64,000 nucleotides of DNA from Hymenopus coronatus (Eukaryota > Arthropoda > Insecta > Mantodea > Hymenopodidae): positions 51,172,001-51,236,000 of the forward strand of contig CM060883.1 in assembly GCA_030762935.1 (NCBI GenBank). The letters run 5' to 3'. Shown piece after piece: positions 1-11,507 of the stretch. Each line of letters opens with the position of its first letter. Within the stretch, counting starts at the first letter, position 1. A model generated the notes under the pieces. It was not told where the DNA came from. It did no database searches and was given only the letters and a program-made list of their open reading frames with translations. Made by a program: the position numbers and the translations under genes.

Positions 1-93
1 CGGACCGACAGGGGAATCTGACTTCCTGTTTTCGCGCTAAGAGAGAATCTAATGTTATTGAGAGAAAAGAGGAAATTCCAATTCATAATAATC

Positions 94-97
<4 letters not shown>

Positions 98-138
<41 letters not shown>
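98..138. repeat. (AT)n microsatellite
   Basis: Uninterrupted AT dinucleotide run followed by a short poly-T. From about 140 to 525 the sequence is AT-rich with no recognisable element. Confidence 0.95.
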
Positions 139-146
<8 letters not shown>

Positions 147-524
147 TGCAATTTTCATCACCTAGTCTCCCCTCTTAAATAAATAATAAAAAGAACTATG
201 AATTACATGTTTCTTAAAAGTAATATTTACACAGTTTTGATATTTGTGGTCTTGTGCCATAAAACATTTACCTATTTCTCTTAATCTCCATACTGTTTGT
301 ATAATGCTGCAGAAGAAATGCATTCAATCCAATATTTCATCTAAAACACAATTTATGAGATCCTTTGAGAGAAGAAAAAATATTTGATTATTAAAAACAC
401 ATAACTGTTTCTGGCCATTATCGCTTATTTTTAGATAATTTCTACAAAATAAATTCTTACAAAATGTATTTTTCTATCTGCTTTATGTTAATATAGATTT
501 TATTTTACTTAATCGACTTACCTT

Positions 525-865
525 CCCCATATGGAGGACTTACACATATGTGCTTAAGGTCACAAGCCTGTCGAGGAACCAACGACCTTAAGTCATTCGA
601 ATGAAGCACCCGGAACGAGGGATCGGCCAGTAGCCAGGCATGGAAGTGGATGACATGAAATAAAGATGAAACGAGTGATAGGAAAGGCAATGATCGAGCA
701 GTTGGTGGAATGGATTGCGGACACAGAAGGACCCCGAGAAAGCCCATCGAAACGTTACTTTGTCCTCCATAAATGTCATGTACAGATTCCTAGAGTTGAA
801 CCCGGGTCACCTAATTGAGAAGCATACGGTCTAGCCACTTATCACGGCGCTGCCGTTAGTAAAGA
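525..865 (-). mobile_element. SINE-like element with tRNA-like head
   Basis: On the minus strand the right end reads as a tRNA-like head: a GCCGTGATAAGTGGCTAGA block, then GGGTTCAACTC resembling an RNA polymerase III B box. About 250 bases of less AT-rich sequence follow. The small ORFs inside it resemble no protein. No target duplication was found and there is no second copy in the window, so the element is inferred from the head alone. Confidence 0.4.
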
Positions 866-930
866 TAGCTGGTTTTAAATTCTTATCAGGTTTGATATTT
901 TTAACACTTTTTATTTTGGAGTTATGTTAA

Positions 931-934
931 CACA

Positions 935-993
<59 letters not shown>
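931..993. repeat. (CA)n microsatellite
   Basis: Near-perfect CA run. The DNA from 994 to about 1486 holds no feature I can recognise. Confidence 0.95.
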
Positions 994-995
<2 letters not shown>

Positions 996-1486
996 TTGAC
1001 TAAAACTGATCTTCTTTCTGTTTCAGGAGGCCTCAAAACGTTCTGTGTAGAAGGTAAGCCATTTTATTTTAAAAAGTAAGAAATTAAATAGGGGATGTGG
1101 GTGTGTATGTGTCTGTGAATGAGTAAGTTCTAAAGCCCCTAAATTTCAAACCTACGTCAGAAACTTATTTAAGTGTGAGAGATGAACGATTTTGATTAAG
1201 ATGTGATACATATTTGTGTAGCATATGTAAATGCCCTGTTGAAATTGTAATTATTAAGTAACATTTCTTTTTTCCTTAATCCAAGTTCCATCACGCCACA
1301 TTGCGAATTGGGACGAGATAACCGTGTTTTCTTGATCAAGGGAATTTCTAGTTAGCGAGTTTGCCTCTATGCGCACATGGAGAAGATGATCAACTGATCA
1401 CCCATAAATACCATCATGGGCAAAATCACAACTTGTGAACGTGAAAATAGCGGAATATAACCCCGAGACTTTTCTGTCTAGGTATG

Positions 1487-1605
1487 GGGTTCTTTTACTG
1501 CAGCTAACATTAAACACAACCACCGCCTTTGCTTCATTTCCCTTCTGAATGAAGCTATGCTAAGGATTTTTAAGTCCAAAAATATCCATCAACCTCCAAA
1601 ATAAA
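1487..1605 (-). mobile_element. SINE-1 fragment (diverged)
   Basis: It aligns with the middle of SINE-1: the block around TTCCCTTCTGAATGAAGC matches the TTCCCTTCCGAAGGAAGC block of the clearer copies. It is more diverged than its neighbour and lacks the tRNA-like head. Confidence 0.5.
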
Positions 1606-1610
1606 ATGGT

Positions 1611-1829
1611 GCCGTGGTTCTCAGCGTCCCATTCTATACTGAACGTAAAAGACCGGCTTAATTTTGCTCAGAGGTCTCTTTTATCAGGCTTGAGATTCTT
1701 TTACGTACCGTAAATCTACGACACGGAACCAACGGCATCACTTCCCCCTCCATCACCCTCCACCGGATTTGAAGCAGCAACCTTAGGTAATAGAGGTTAA
1801 CATGGTAGCCACTATTCAACAGAGGGCAA
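1611..1829 (-). mobile_element. SINE-1 copy (tRNA-derived)
   Basis: It shares with the copies at 4.9, 20.3 and 24.2 kb the order: GTGGTTCTCAGCGTCCCATTC, the AGAGGTCTC block, the palindromic CCGTAAATCTACGACACGG block, then a degenerate tRNA-like head (antisense GGATTTGAA... and TGGTAGCCACTATTCAAC). The head is on the right, so the element lies on the minus strand. It directly follows another SINE-1 fragment. Confidence 0.75.
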
Positions 1830-2020
1830 CTTTGTTCTTATATAATGTTATATTTCTAGAAACTATAAAAGAGGAACCAATAATACTAAGAAAATGCATT
1901 AAATTGTTAAAAACAATATCAAATATCTTCTTACTACATAATTCGCCGTTATGCAAATGTATTTAAATGCATCCAGGCTAAACACCATATGGATATTTCA
2001 AAATGCATGACTGTGCTTTC

Positions 2021-2125
2021 TACTTTCTCTCCAAAGTACACACGTAGGAAGAGAAAATGTTGCGCTCCACCCAAGATTTCACTGAAAATACTCATTTTAT
2101 TAAGGTCCCCCTATTCCAAAAACAA
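2021..2125 (-). mobile_element. Family H terminal fragment
   Basis: It starts with TACTTTCTCT and the CTCCACCCAAGATTTCAC block that marks the palindromic end of family H. It stops at TTCCAAAAAC, where a second, longer copy in the same orientation starts. The two make a head-to-tail partial tandem. Confidence 0.75.
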
Positions 2126-2741
2126 AACTCTCTAAATTATCTACATTGTACATGGTATGTAGATACAGAAGGTATTGTACTTCAGCTAAAATTCAATACC
2201 AAGATTTCATCGGAAATACAAGTTTTAGTGTCTCCTGTATAAAAAAGCATTTTTAGAAAAAGGTGCGTGTGTATGTGTGAACACGATAACTCAAAAACGA
2301 AAAGTCAGTAAAATATCAAATTTGTTATTTCAGTTTAGTATCTTCCAAGAATGCGACACGAAGTTTTTGAGCAAAATCCCCTCATGCCGAACAACCCTTT
2401 AATAAAATTTCGAAAATGTTATTTTCTCAAAAATGGCTCTTAACGTTTTTTTATTAAAAGCTTACATATTAAAGATGGTTACATGACAAATAAAATGTAT
2501 ATTTGAATTTTCTGGGAATTGCTTCTGATGACCTTTTTATTCTAGATAAATATTGCCGAGGTTTGCATAACTGGTAAATAGTAAGAGATAGACAGAAACT
2601 TACTGAGCAAAATATAGATCTCATTAAAACACACAATATTGCATATATAGTTTTATTGTAGAGATAACCATTTTCGAGACATTTCGAGCTATTGATTTCC
2701 TTCGGTCTTATAGTACTTAAACTTTTCTCAAACAGAAGGCA

Positions 2742-2790
<49 letters not shown>

Positions 2791-3030
2791 CAAGCAAGGA
2801 GAGAACTGACAATTTTTTCACTTAGCGACCGGCTTTTAAAAGATTTCACAGGGACTTTAGCCTAGTGTATTCCCTTATTTCGCTTCTACTTACAAAAAAG
2901 CAGGTGATAAGAACATTCCGACAATTTTTATCTTGATTAGCATGACGTGGATAAAATAATACTTTTTTTTCGTACAAAAAGTTAGTTTGTGGTACAGTTA
3001 GAGAAGGTCATGTGATTGGAACACTTCAGA
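2126..3030 (-). mobile_element. Family H copy, subfamily H-B
   Basis: Near full-length in reverse reading, ending at a degenerate form of the terminal stem-loop (TGTGATTGGAACACTTCAGA). It carries the H-B diagnostic AACACGATAACTCAAAAACG. A (TC)n microsatellite at 2745-2785 lies inside it. None of its short ORFs is shared with other copies in frame, so it looks non-coding. Confidence 0.85.
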
Positions 3031-4776
3031 TTTTTCTTCTTATAGCTTCATTTCTTATTTTTTCTAATCTTGAACATTTTGCTGACCTTCTTAAAAATCC
3101 ATTTTTTCTTTTTCTGCTCTGTTTCTCTCCTCCTTCTCCTCAACTTTAGGGCTGCTGAATGATTATTAATATACTGAAAGTACCGATTTTTCATATTGTT
3201 CGTGAACATTAATTTTTATAATGACCGATTTCCTTAAAATATGCTTCTTTTTCAGTATAGAAATTTTGAATTGATTCAGACTATTTCAATATATTCATAC
3301 GTTACGTTTATTTAATATAACTTTGCAGAAATCGTTTACTGTAAGAGTTCTTAGCACGTTGGCGTTTTCCTTCCTGGTTAGTGGAAAAGAACAAGTAATA
3401 ATAAATTAAACTTTATTCATATTAAACAAATATTGCATTTTTATTTGATTTTGAATACATATAAATTAACAATTTATTTATAGATTGCCTGTTAATATTA
3501 ACTGTTGCAATAGTTAAGTTTGGGATTTATTATTAAGGAGAATTTTTATAATTTAGTTATGGTTTGCCGAGTTGAAATGGAACAGAATGCGGAGCTGAGA
3601 TTAATTCACATTTCCAGTGTAATTACCGTGTTGGAGCGTAAAAGAGAGAGAGGAATTAAAAAAAACTTGAAAACGTGGAGAAGTTTGTCTAGCAGATATC
3701 CTCAGAATTCTTTTATGTGGGGGTGAATACAACTGCCTTCTGCATTACAGGAAAGTGACGTAGTTCTTGTTATTCAAAGCACGGATAAGGAAAGAGCAGT
3801 ATACAAAGCAAGAGATGCAGTCGATTATAATGTAAAAACATGACCTAATGAGCACTTGGGAAACGGAACTTTGTGACATTGCCTTCCCCACTTCGTGCAA
3901 AGTGGTGCTGTGATGTTGCTTTTAGCGGTATGAAAGCTTTTCTATGTGAACACCACCAACAGCTACAACAGAAAAGAAATAAAAAAGAAAGAAAGGAAGG
4001 AAAAAATCACGCACAGCAATAACAGGTCTCTCACTCTGCGGCATTAAAGTTAGCAAAGACATTTAATACTCTAAGACTTGCTGAAAAATGTGACGCGTTT
4101 CATTCAGATGATTTTCTTTACAAACTATTGTTGAAAGAATTATTCCTTTACCTACATATCGAGATAACATTAGCAGAATTTGCTTTATTTGTTCCTTCTA
4201 AGTAGAAAAGAAATAAGGTAATATAGTAGGCCATAGCGACTCAAATCTTAGCGAGAGGTTCGAACTCGGGACCTCTTGAATATGAGACTGTGACCATAAT
4301 GCAAAGAGTTGTAAGTTTTAATACAGATAAACAATTATAGTTAATTGATTATAATCATTGTTAAATATTTATAATAGTCTTATAAATAGTTACTTAAATT
4401 ATGGAAATCTTCTAAGGGGAAACTACCCTGACACAAGTATAATTTTAGTTTTATATAAACATCCAATTAGATTAATTTGTTAAGTCGCACCAAAGCAACA
4501 ATGTAGACACATTTCATACAGCTCAACACTCTTACATTACCCTGTATTTATAAGCATTATTATCTAGTAAATATAATAAAACCGAAAAGAGTTATGGGGT
4601 GCAGTAGTTAAACATTTTAACAGATTACCTGATAATATTAAGAATCTTAAAATGAACAATGTTAAGACATGCACGAATGGTTCACTCAGAATTTATTTTT
4701 CTACAATATGATTCTCTCGGTAGAGGTCCCATAGTTTGCCTATATTTTGGTCATTTATGTGAGTTTTGTGATGAAA
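3031..4776. other. AT-rich DNA without recognisable gene
   Basis: No coding homology seen. Short ORFs at 3520-3726 and 4659-4907 have no family resemblance, and the second overlaps the end of a transposase relic on the other strand. A tRNA-like SINE-head fragment lies at 4237-4310. Confidence 0.6.
4237..4310 (-). mobile_element. tRNA-like SINE head fragment
   Basis: The minus strand reads TATTCAAGAGGTCCCGAGTTCGAACCTC in two adjoining pieces. GAGTTCGAACC is a good match to a B box. No cloverleaf could be completed, so this is probably a SINE head rather than a tRNA gene. Confidence 0.35.
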
Positions 4777-4908
4777 AGTTGTGTACACATACCTTGAACC
4801 ATGTACTGTCACATCTGATGCTGAAACTGGCCCCCCCCATAAATCCAAGCATGTTTGTACACGTCGCTCCAAATTCTGGAATACTTTTATTTAAATCTCC
4901 TCGGTAAT

Positions 4909-5422
4909 CGAAATAGCGTGTTATTTATAGACGCTCTTTAACTACTGTGGTTCTCAGCGTCTCATTCTAAATTGGGCGTGAAAGACTGCTTAATTTTGCT
5001 CAGAGGTCTCTCTATCATGCTTTAGGTTCTTTTACGTGCCGTAAATCTACGACACGGGACCAACTTCCCTTCCGAAGGAAGCCATCGAAGCCAAGGAAGC
5101 CGAAAAAATCCGTCGTCCTCCGCCGGGTTTGAACCCGCGACTTTTTTTTTTTTTTTTTTTCTAAATACAGTCCCGGAGTCTGATCGGGACTCCGGCGCTG
5201 TATACCCTACTTTTTATTTACCTAATTTGTTTTCTTTGATTACTGTATTTCTGTTTTACTTTTTACACACACATACACAAACATATAACACCCATGCCCA
5301 AGGCGGGACTCGAACCCACGATCCCCTGCGCTGCGAAACACCAAAGCGAGACGCTTTGGCGAGCGCGGCCATGGGGACCGGCGACCTTGGGTAGCATAGT
5401 AACCATTACGGAGGGCGACTCC
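4909..5422 (-). mobile_element. SINE-1 copy with 12-bp target duplication, split by SINE-3
   Basis: CTCCTCGGTAAT occurs at 4897-4908 and again at 5423-5434, an exact 12-bp target duplication. Between them lies SINE-1, with its tRNA-like head on the right (antisense GGGTTTGAACCCGCGACCTTGG) and the CTACGACACGGGACC block in the middle. A second SINE occupies 5142-5380 inside the head. The duplicated 12-mer belongs to the surrounding mariner-like coding sequence. A target duplication of this length fits LINE-driven retrotransposition. Confidence 0.85.
5142..5380 (-). mobile_element. SINE-3 copy nested in SINE-1
   Basis: Poly-T on the left is the A-tail in antisense. An AC-rich spacer follows, then a tRNA-like head in antisense (GGCGGGACTCGAACCCACGA, then TGGCGAGCGCGGCC). 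The head resembles a long-variable-arm tRNA (Leu/Ser type), with B box GGTTCGAGTCC. It sits within the B-box region of SINE-1, with a possible short duplication GCGAC on each side (5137-5141 and 5381-5385). Confidence 0.8.
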
Positions 5423-5945
5423 CTCCTCGGTAATGGCTTCAATCTCTTGACGTATAGCATCTTTTAACTGTGGTCTATTTCTGTATACTTTTCCCTTCAG
5501 ACATCCCCCACAGGAAGAAGTCGGGTGGTGTTAGGTCAGGAGATATAGGTGGTCAAAGATTTTTTTAGATGATTCGATCTTCAAAAACGCTTTCAATTTC
5601 TCTCATGCTTGCACATGGCATGTGAATTGTTGCACCATGTTGAAGATATCCGTGAGTTAATTCATTATCTATTAATTAATTGGCAAAGTCCGTGAATATT
5701 CTAACGTATTCTTCAGTTTTGCCGTAATGTCGTGAAAAATAGGATCTAATAATATGCCTACGTGACATGCGCACCACAATCCAATTTTCTGTGCATGCAG
5801 AGGTTCTCCATGTACGACAGAATTTATTTCTGCCCATTCCCGCGTGTTCTGAGAGTTTATGTAACCACTCACGCTTCATCCCTGAACCGAGACAGTCCAA
5901 AATTCCAGGATTATGATTAATAAAGGTTTGAAACCATCACAGAGC

Positions 5946-6325
5946 TGCACACGCCAAGGCCAGTGGAACAGTCCAAGCCTATTGAGAGGGATGGGACACT
6001 ACATTACATTGTTGAAGACATGTCCACACGGGTTTTTATCGCAAAAGTGAATGGTTGGAATATGCTTATGCTGGGAGGGGGGGGGGGCTCTAGTGGAGAA
6101 TCATATGGTATAATGTACACGATTACCATCATTTCTAATGGTAATTTTAGTTATTTTGACGTTTGCTGTACATATAAAGTGTCTGCAGCAATATAGTTAT
6201 CCATCCAACCGTCTGTCCGTGCATCAGGCGATTTCAGTGGAGTGTTGCCGAAAGAAATAGTACGTTTTCTTGTTTCTTGCACCACTGTGTCTAAAAATGG
6301 GGGGGGGGGCTTGTACCTGATAATA
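5946..6325. other. Unassigned DNA with two poly-G tracts
   Basis: No coding homology was seen in this stretch. Poly-G tracts of 10 or more occur near 6078 and 6300, which is unusual in AT-rich DNA. The 5963-6196 ORF has a run of glycines only because of the G tract. Confidence 0.5.
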
Positions 6326-6911
6326 GTATTCCCACATGAGAAAAAGTTTTAAATATTTTAAAACAGAAAGCAATAACATGTGACTCCACGAACAAAATAT
6401 ATGACATAAATTGTGTTTTAACGAGATATACATTTTTGTGTGGTAAGCTTTTGGCCATCACTTACGGTTTTCCAGTTATGCAAAATTCAATAAAATTCTT
6501 CCAAAAAGAAGCGCTCTTCAGAGGCTATCCTAAGAAATTCAAAGTATAAATGTTATTATAATGTGTATATTTTTAATATATGGTATTTTAAACAAAATCG
6601 TTACTGCGATTTTTTAGAAAATCAAAATTTTCGAAAATGCTTCCATGTAAAGAGTAATTTTGGGTGGGGAGATTTTTCTCAAAATTCTCGTTGCGCATTC
6701 TTGGAAGATACTGAACTTAAACGCAAAGTTTAGTATTTTATGTACTTATTTTTCGTTTTTGAGTTGTGTTCACAGACACACGGACCTTTTTCAAAAAATG
6801 TTTTTATACAGGGGACCCTAAAACGGTGAAATCTCGGTTTCGACTTTTTTGGGTGAAATGCAATACCTTCTTTATAGGTACACTATGTACATAGCACGTG
6901 TAGAGAAAGTA
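6326..6911 (+). mobile_element. Family H copy, 5'-truncated in this reading, H-B
   Basis: It starts inside the family at ...TTCCCACATGAGAAAAAG and runs to the standard ...TAGAGAAAGTA end. ATACAGGGGACCCTAAAAC marks it as H-B. The stem-loop end is missing. Confidence 0.85.
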
Positions 6912-7634
6912 AAAATGTCCACTCATCATTTTTAACGTTAGTAAATTGCACGGGATTTGCTAGTTACGTAGCCGTATGCGTGATCTAATGCCACAACAAA
7001 CTTTCATTTTTCTCCTGCCAGGTGTCTCTTATACTGTTTGTGCGATGCTCTGGAAAGTGAAGAGGCAACATTTCGTGAACTCTGACTTTATAATAATTTT
7101 CCAAGTACAAATACCTGATGTATGTGGGTTTAAAGTTTTTAATGGTGTTCCTAACTTGCATGCAGTGGCTCGTTGTGTGGTGGGCTTCTGCCTGGAACAA
7201 AAGTTTTTACTTTCTTCATGACTGGAGTATGGCAAGTTGCAGATAGCCGGTTTACCGATCTGTTTCCTTTAGGAATCAACCCTATAACGCGTTTTTCTCT
7301 TTTTATTGAACACAGAACTTATCCTTTTCTTGAAAACAATTAAATTTCGCTCTTGCTCATCTCAATAATATCGAAACAGTTGTAGTTTACATTGGAAAGA
7401 GCGACAATGTAGCCTTCCTAAAATGGTGCAATTAAAATAAGAACTAAAGCTTTCCTGGCGACGTGTTAATTCAAAATCTTCTCGGGCTTCTAGCCAGGTA
7501 AAAACTTGGCTTGACACCAACGTTTCGAAGAAGTGCATCTTCCTCGTCTTCAGGGTGAACTGATCAGTTGTTCAGTTAGTGCAATTAGTTTCGGCATTAT
7601 TGCACGTGTTAACTAGGCAAGCAAGGCTTTGAAC
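6912..7634. other. Unassigned DNA
   Basis: No gene recognised. At 7513-7560 the phrase around CAACGTTTCGAAGAAG and CTTCAGGGTGAAC resembles fold-back repeats of the type seen at 56.7 kb, but no arms could be delimited. Confidence 0.4.
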
Positions 7635-8108
7635 TAGTGATGGGACAAAAATAACTATTTTGAAACAGTTTCGCCAACACAAATGCGTGCATTGTGTTAT
7701 TCTTTCATGTATCGCTTCCCCACAACAGACCACTAGCGTAAATATTTTGTTATTGCTTCCAAAGTTTACCGCAAGGTGCGCCTTTTTTACCTTGTAGCGC
7801 GCTGCCTATATTATCCGCGAAATTCAAATATACTAATCAAACTCATTCCCTCTCGTAAACGTGCAGCAATGCTTTGCTTTTGTAATTTGATAATTTCCTC
7901 TTCAGTGTACCTATGAGTAGTCGCATTTGGCGCATTGTGGTTTTATCGATGCACTGTATTTATCTCAACAGTATTTGGTGATACACAACAGGTCTGCAAC
8001 AGCTTAGGGAATTTCTGTTGCAGGAAACTGTTATTTCGAAACTGTTTCGTGGTTGCAATAGAAACAGATTAAACTGTTTCGCAAAAAGAACAACTTTTTC
8101 CAACACTA
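7635..8108. mobile_element. Non-autonomous hAT-like element (MITE)
   Basis: The left end is TAGTGATGGGAC and the right end, in reverse complement, is TAGTGTTGGAAA. Both are followed further in by GAAACAGTTT. The flanks CTTTGAAC (7627-7634) and CTGTGAAT (8109-8116) match at 6 of 8 positions, an aged 8-bp duplication as expected for hAT transposition. No transposase ORF lies inside its 474 bases. The ends and duplication length are seen in the sequence; the superfamily call is inference. Confidence 0.7.
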
Positions 8109-8302
8109 CTGTGAATGATTTATATTTATCGCGCAAAGCGCAGTGATGCCAGGTTTTTTCCTTGCGTTATAGCCAGTTATAGAACAAAATATCGCCAACC
8201 TTGTCAACAATTCCTAATGTTAATCTATTACTTTACTGCAATGACCGGCATCACTATTGTAAATAATAGCACATATTGCAATCAGAACATTAAAAAAATA
8301 TA

Positions 8303-9161
8303 TCTGATGTGTTCCATTCACATGTCTTTCTCTACATCTCTACAATAAATTACTGTTATAAACCTTATTCTTCTATTTACTTAATACTAATCGAGAAAAA
8401 ATTAGCATAAAGAGTCTTATTACTTGCTTGCTTGCAAGTAGAAGGGAAATAAGGAAGTACCATAGGCTAAAGCGATAGGCAAAAATTTTAAAAGCTATGT
8501 TAATGAAGTACTTTGGTTCATATAGACAGGAGATGACGTATTCCCCTATGAGAAAAATAAGTATTTTAAATCTGAAACTAATATAAAGAAATATTTTAAT
8601 AACGGTGAACTCCATGAAAAAAATGTATATAACAAATTGTGTGTGTTATAAAGAGATTTATATTTTTTGTTTAGTATGTTCTTGCCTATCTCTTACAGTT
8701 TACCAGTTATGTAAAATTCCGCAAAATTCATCCAGAATAAACAGGTCTTGAGAGGCTATTCCTAGAAAAGTGAAGATATACATTTTATTTGCCATGTAAA
8801 TGTCTTAAATAAGAGATTTTAATCAAAATTCTTAGAGCTATTTTTGAGAAAATCAAAATGTTCGAATTGTTTTCCATGTAAAGAATAGTTGGGGTTAGAG
8901 GATTTTCTTGAAAATCTTCCTGTTACATCCTTGAAAGATACCGAATTTAAATACCAAGTTTGGTATTTAATGATCTTTTTGAGCTATGCTGTCCACAGAC
9001 ACACACACACATACACTCCGGACATTTTTCTAAAAATGCTTCTTTTTTGGATTCAGGAAGTCGCAAAACTTGTATTTCCGGTGAAATCTCGGTATCGAAT
9101 TTTTGGGTGCATTACAATACCTACTCTATACACTATGTGCATCGTACGTGTAGAGAAAGTA
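8303..9161 (+). mobile_element. Family H copy, full length, H-A
   Basis: Complete from TCTGATGTGTTCC to GTAGAGAAAGTA, with H-A diagnostics GCTATGCTGTCCACAG and GGGTGCATTACAATACC. The ORF at 8889-9191 inside it is a chance reading frame, because other copies break it. Confidence 0.9.
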
Positions 9162-9490
9162 ATTAATTCAAAATACAAGTTTCCTCTCTGAAACAATTGT
9201 TTAATGGACAAAGTAAATAAAGTAAAGTAAATAATACATACTTCCATGTTTCGTATGTTCATCAAAGTAGCCATCTTGATTTGAATTGAATGTGTAGAAC
9301 TCCTAATGGACGATAGCAAGTCATTGACTCAAATATTTTACAACCTTACTGGGAGTTAATATTAATGTTTAAAAAGTCCAATTAATGAACCAAAATTAAG
9401 ATAATATTAACAAATTAATAAATATATTTTGTAAGATATATTGGTATTTTTATTTAATTTTTAAAACTTTGAATTAAGTACTGTCATAAC

Positions 9491-10352
9491 TAGAGCTATG
9501 CCCGAGGTCACGAAATTTCCGGATTGAGGTTTGGTGCATGCAGAGTATAACTATGACGTGATGGGGTAGGCGTGGTCTCTTCAGCCCGTTTCGAAATGTG
9601 TTGCACTATCTACCATTGCGCACCGCCTGGCCTCGTTCAGCGAAGTGTTTTTTTTTTCTTTTTTTTTATTTATTTATCCTTGCATTTCTGTTGTTTTCGA
9701 CTTGTTTCTTTTTTTCTTACATACATATACACAGACACATACACATTTACAAACATCCATGCCCGAGGTGGGACTCAAACTCGCGATCCCCTGCGCCACG
9801 AAGCACCAAAGATAGGCAGGCACTTTAGCGAACGCGGCCCTGGGGACTGGCAACTAGTAGATAAACCAGTAATCACTGAAAGAGAGCGCAGATTGAATAA
9901 TGTCGAAAACACGAAATCGTAGGCGTTGGACACTGAACAAACTTGTGGATGATTCAAACATATTTTGAGTGACAGGAGGAGAGGCTTTTCTTTCAATACA
10001 GTACAGGTGTATCCTATAATTCATTGCAATGGATTCTCAGTGAGTTTGGTTGAGATATGTTCATTTTATTTTAAGAACCCTGTACATTATTATCCGGATT
10101 TTTTGTATCAAAATTTATATTTTATTTATAAAAGTATAAGGCGTTTTTATTTAATAACCATATTATGAAATAATTGTTTTGTTACTTTATGAATTATATC
10201 GATGCATATAAGGCCAATTCATGTATGAGCTACTTTTGGAACAGATTGTACCTCAACGTGTGTATGTTTACGCTACAAACTCCTCCCCACTAACCTCTCT
10301 TTATACCGCTGACTGCACTGTGTGCTTTCAGGGAGCCCAAAAACCAGCTCTA
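9491..10352. mobile_element. Non-autonomous hAT-like element carrying a SINE-3
   Basis: Termini are TAGAGCT on the left and AGCTCTA on the right. The flanks GTCATAAC (9483-9490) and GTGATAAC (10353-10360) match at 7 of 8, an 8-bp duplication. A related copy lies at 45568-46173 without the SINE-3 insertion, showing the uninterrupted state near GGCCTGGTTCAG...CTAGTGGATAAACC. No transposase is encoded. Without the SINE it is about 650 bases. Confidence 0.75.
9641..9851 (-). mobile_element. SINE-3 copy nested in hAT-like element
   Basis: Poly-T, then an AC-rich spacer, then an antisense tRNA-like head (GGTGGGACTCAAACTCGCGA; GCGAACGCGGCC). It is absent from the paralogous element at 45.6 kb, which brackets the insertion. 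No clear target duplication is visible. Confidence 0.8.
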
Positions 10353-10778
10353 GTGATAACATGACAAATGAGGTTGATTTCTAATGGACAATCAAGCCTA
10401 ATACAATAAAATACAAGCCTAATATAAAAATGAAAGCGTCGCTGTTGCGTGCAATCAACATAACTAGTCATTCATTCTTATAGTGAAAAAATGCCTAACA
10501 GCTCTCCAGCTTAATAACGTGTTGCAGAATCGCTTTTGCTGATATTAACAAATATATTCAATTTCTTGTCAATAGCCAAATAATGGCCACTTTAATGTTT
10601 ATTGTAAAATTAAATCGCCAGTCACCAAAGCTTTCAAATGACTACTTTCAAAGAAAAAAGATAACCACGAATCAGCCATCAACCCTGGAAAAAAGGTTGA
10701 CTGATTCGCAAACAGTATAATGATAGTGCTCTGGAAATTGTTTTTAGTGGTCGGAAACGCCTTCCATAATAAACAAAA

Positions 10779-11507
10779 TATGATGCGTTCCATTCACATG
10801 ACTTTCTCTGCATATCTGCAACAAATTATTGTTAAAAAGCTTATGCTTCTATTTACTTCTGCTAATCGAGAAAAAACTAACAGAAATAGTCTTATTAGTT
10901 ACTTCCTTGTAAGTATAAGCGAAATAAGGGAGTACCATAGGTTAAAGTAATAGTCAAAAGCTGGTTGCTATGTGACTGGAGTTTCTTTGTTTGTATGGAC
11001 TGGAGTTGATAAACTCCTGTATAAGAAAAGTAAGTTTTTTTAAACTGAAACAGAAAATAAGGAATATCTCAAGTGCGATCAACTCCACGAAAAAAATGTA
11101 TATAACATAAAGTGTGTGTTTTAATGTGCTCTACATTTTTATGTTGAATTTTTTTTTTCATCTTTTAGGTTTAGCAGTTATGCACAATTCCGTAAAATTC
11201 ATCCATAATAAAGTAGTCTTCACAGCCTATTCACAGAAAATTCAAGCAATACATATTATTTGTCAGGTAAATATCTTTAATATACGATATTTTAATCAAA
11301 CTCGTTACAGCAATTTTCAAGAAAGCAAATTTTTCGAAAAAAAAAATCCATGTAAAGGGTAGTTGGGAATGAGGGGGATTTTCTTGAAAATCTTCGTGTC
11401 GCAACCTTGGAAGATACCAAACTTAAATACCAAGTTTAGTATTTAATGGTCTTTTCGTTTTTGAGCTATGCTGTCCACAGACACACACGCGGACCTTTTT
11501 CCAAAAA
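10779..11507 (+). mobile_element. Family H copy, array unit 1, H-A
   Basis: It begins TATGATGCGTTCCATTCACA. It is cut at GGACCTTTTTCCAAAAA, where the next unit starts directly. The palindromic end is missing. Confidence 0.88.

Larger units (their letters stand above)
4777..5945 (-). pseudogene. Mariner-like transposase, C-terminal half, interrupted by SINEs
   Basis: Reading the minus strand from 5945, fragments resemble the mariner/Tc1-superfamily transposases seen in many arthropod genomes. An 'SGYINSQNTREWA' block (5830-5872) precedes an 'LWCACHVG' block that corresponds to the W-C-A strand of the catalytic core. Later come 'HHPTSSCG' and 'KGKVYRNRPQLKDAIRQEI', the usual tail after the third catalytic Asp. 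The reading breaks at 5434, where a SINE-1 is inserted. It resumes at 4908 as 'ITEEI' and then 'NLERRVQTCLDL', the typical extreme C-terminus. Several frameshifts and stops make it dead. The N-terminal DNA-binding part and both TIRs were not found. Family assignment is by motif recall, not a search. Confidence 0.7.

Noticed and set aside
931..993. CRISPR-like or other ordered repeat array
   Set aside because: It is a plain dinucleotide microsatellite. No spacer-repeat array occurs anywhere in the window.
5963..6196. ORF with Gly run
   Set aside because: The glycines come from a poly-G tract. It lies opposite the decayed start of the mariner-like relic.
8303..9161. Family H as an ordinary TIR-type MITE
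   Set aside because: The inverted repeats are not at equivalent positions at the two ends, no consistent target duplication was found, and head-to-tail arrays are frequent. A MITE remains the main alternative if empty sites show duplications.
8889..9191. 100-codon ORF on the plus strand
   Set aside because: It lies wholly inside a family H copy. The same positions in other copies are broken by stops and indels, so the frame is accidental.
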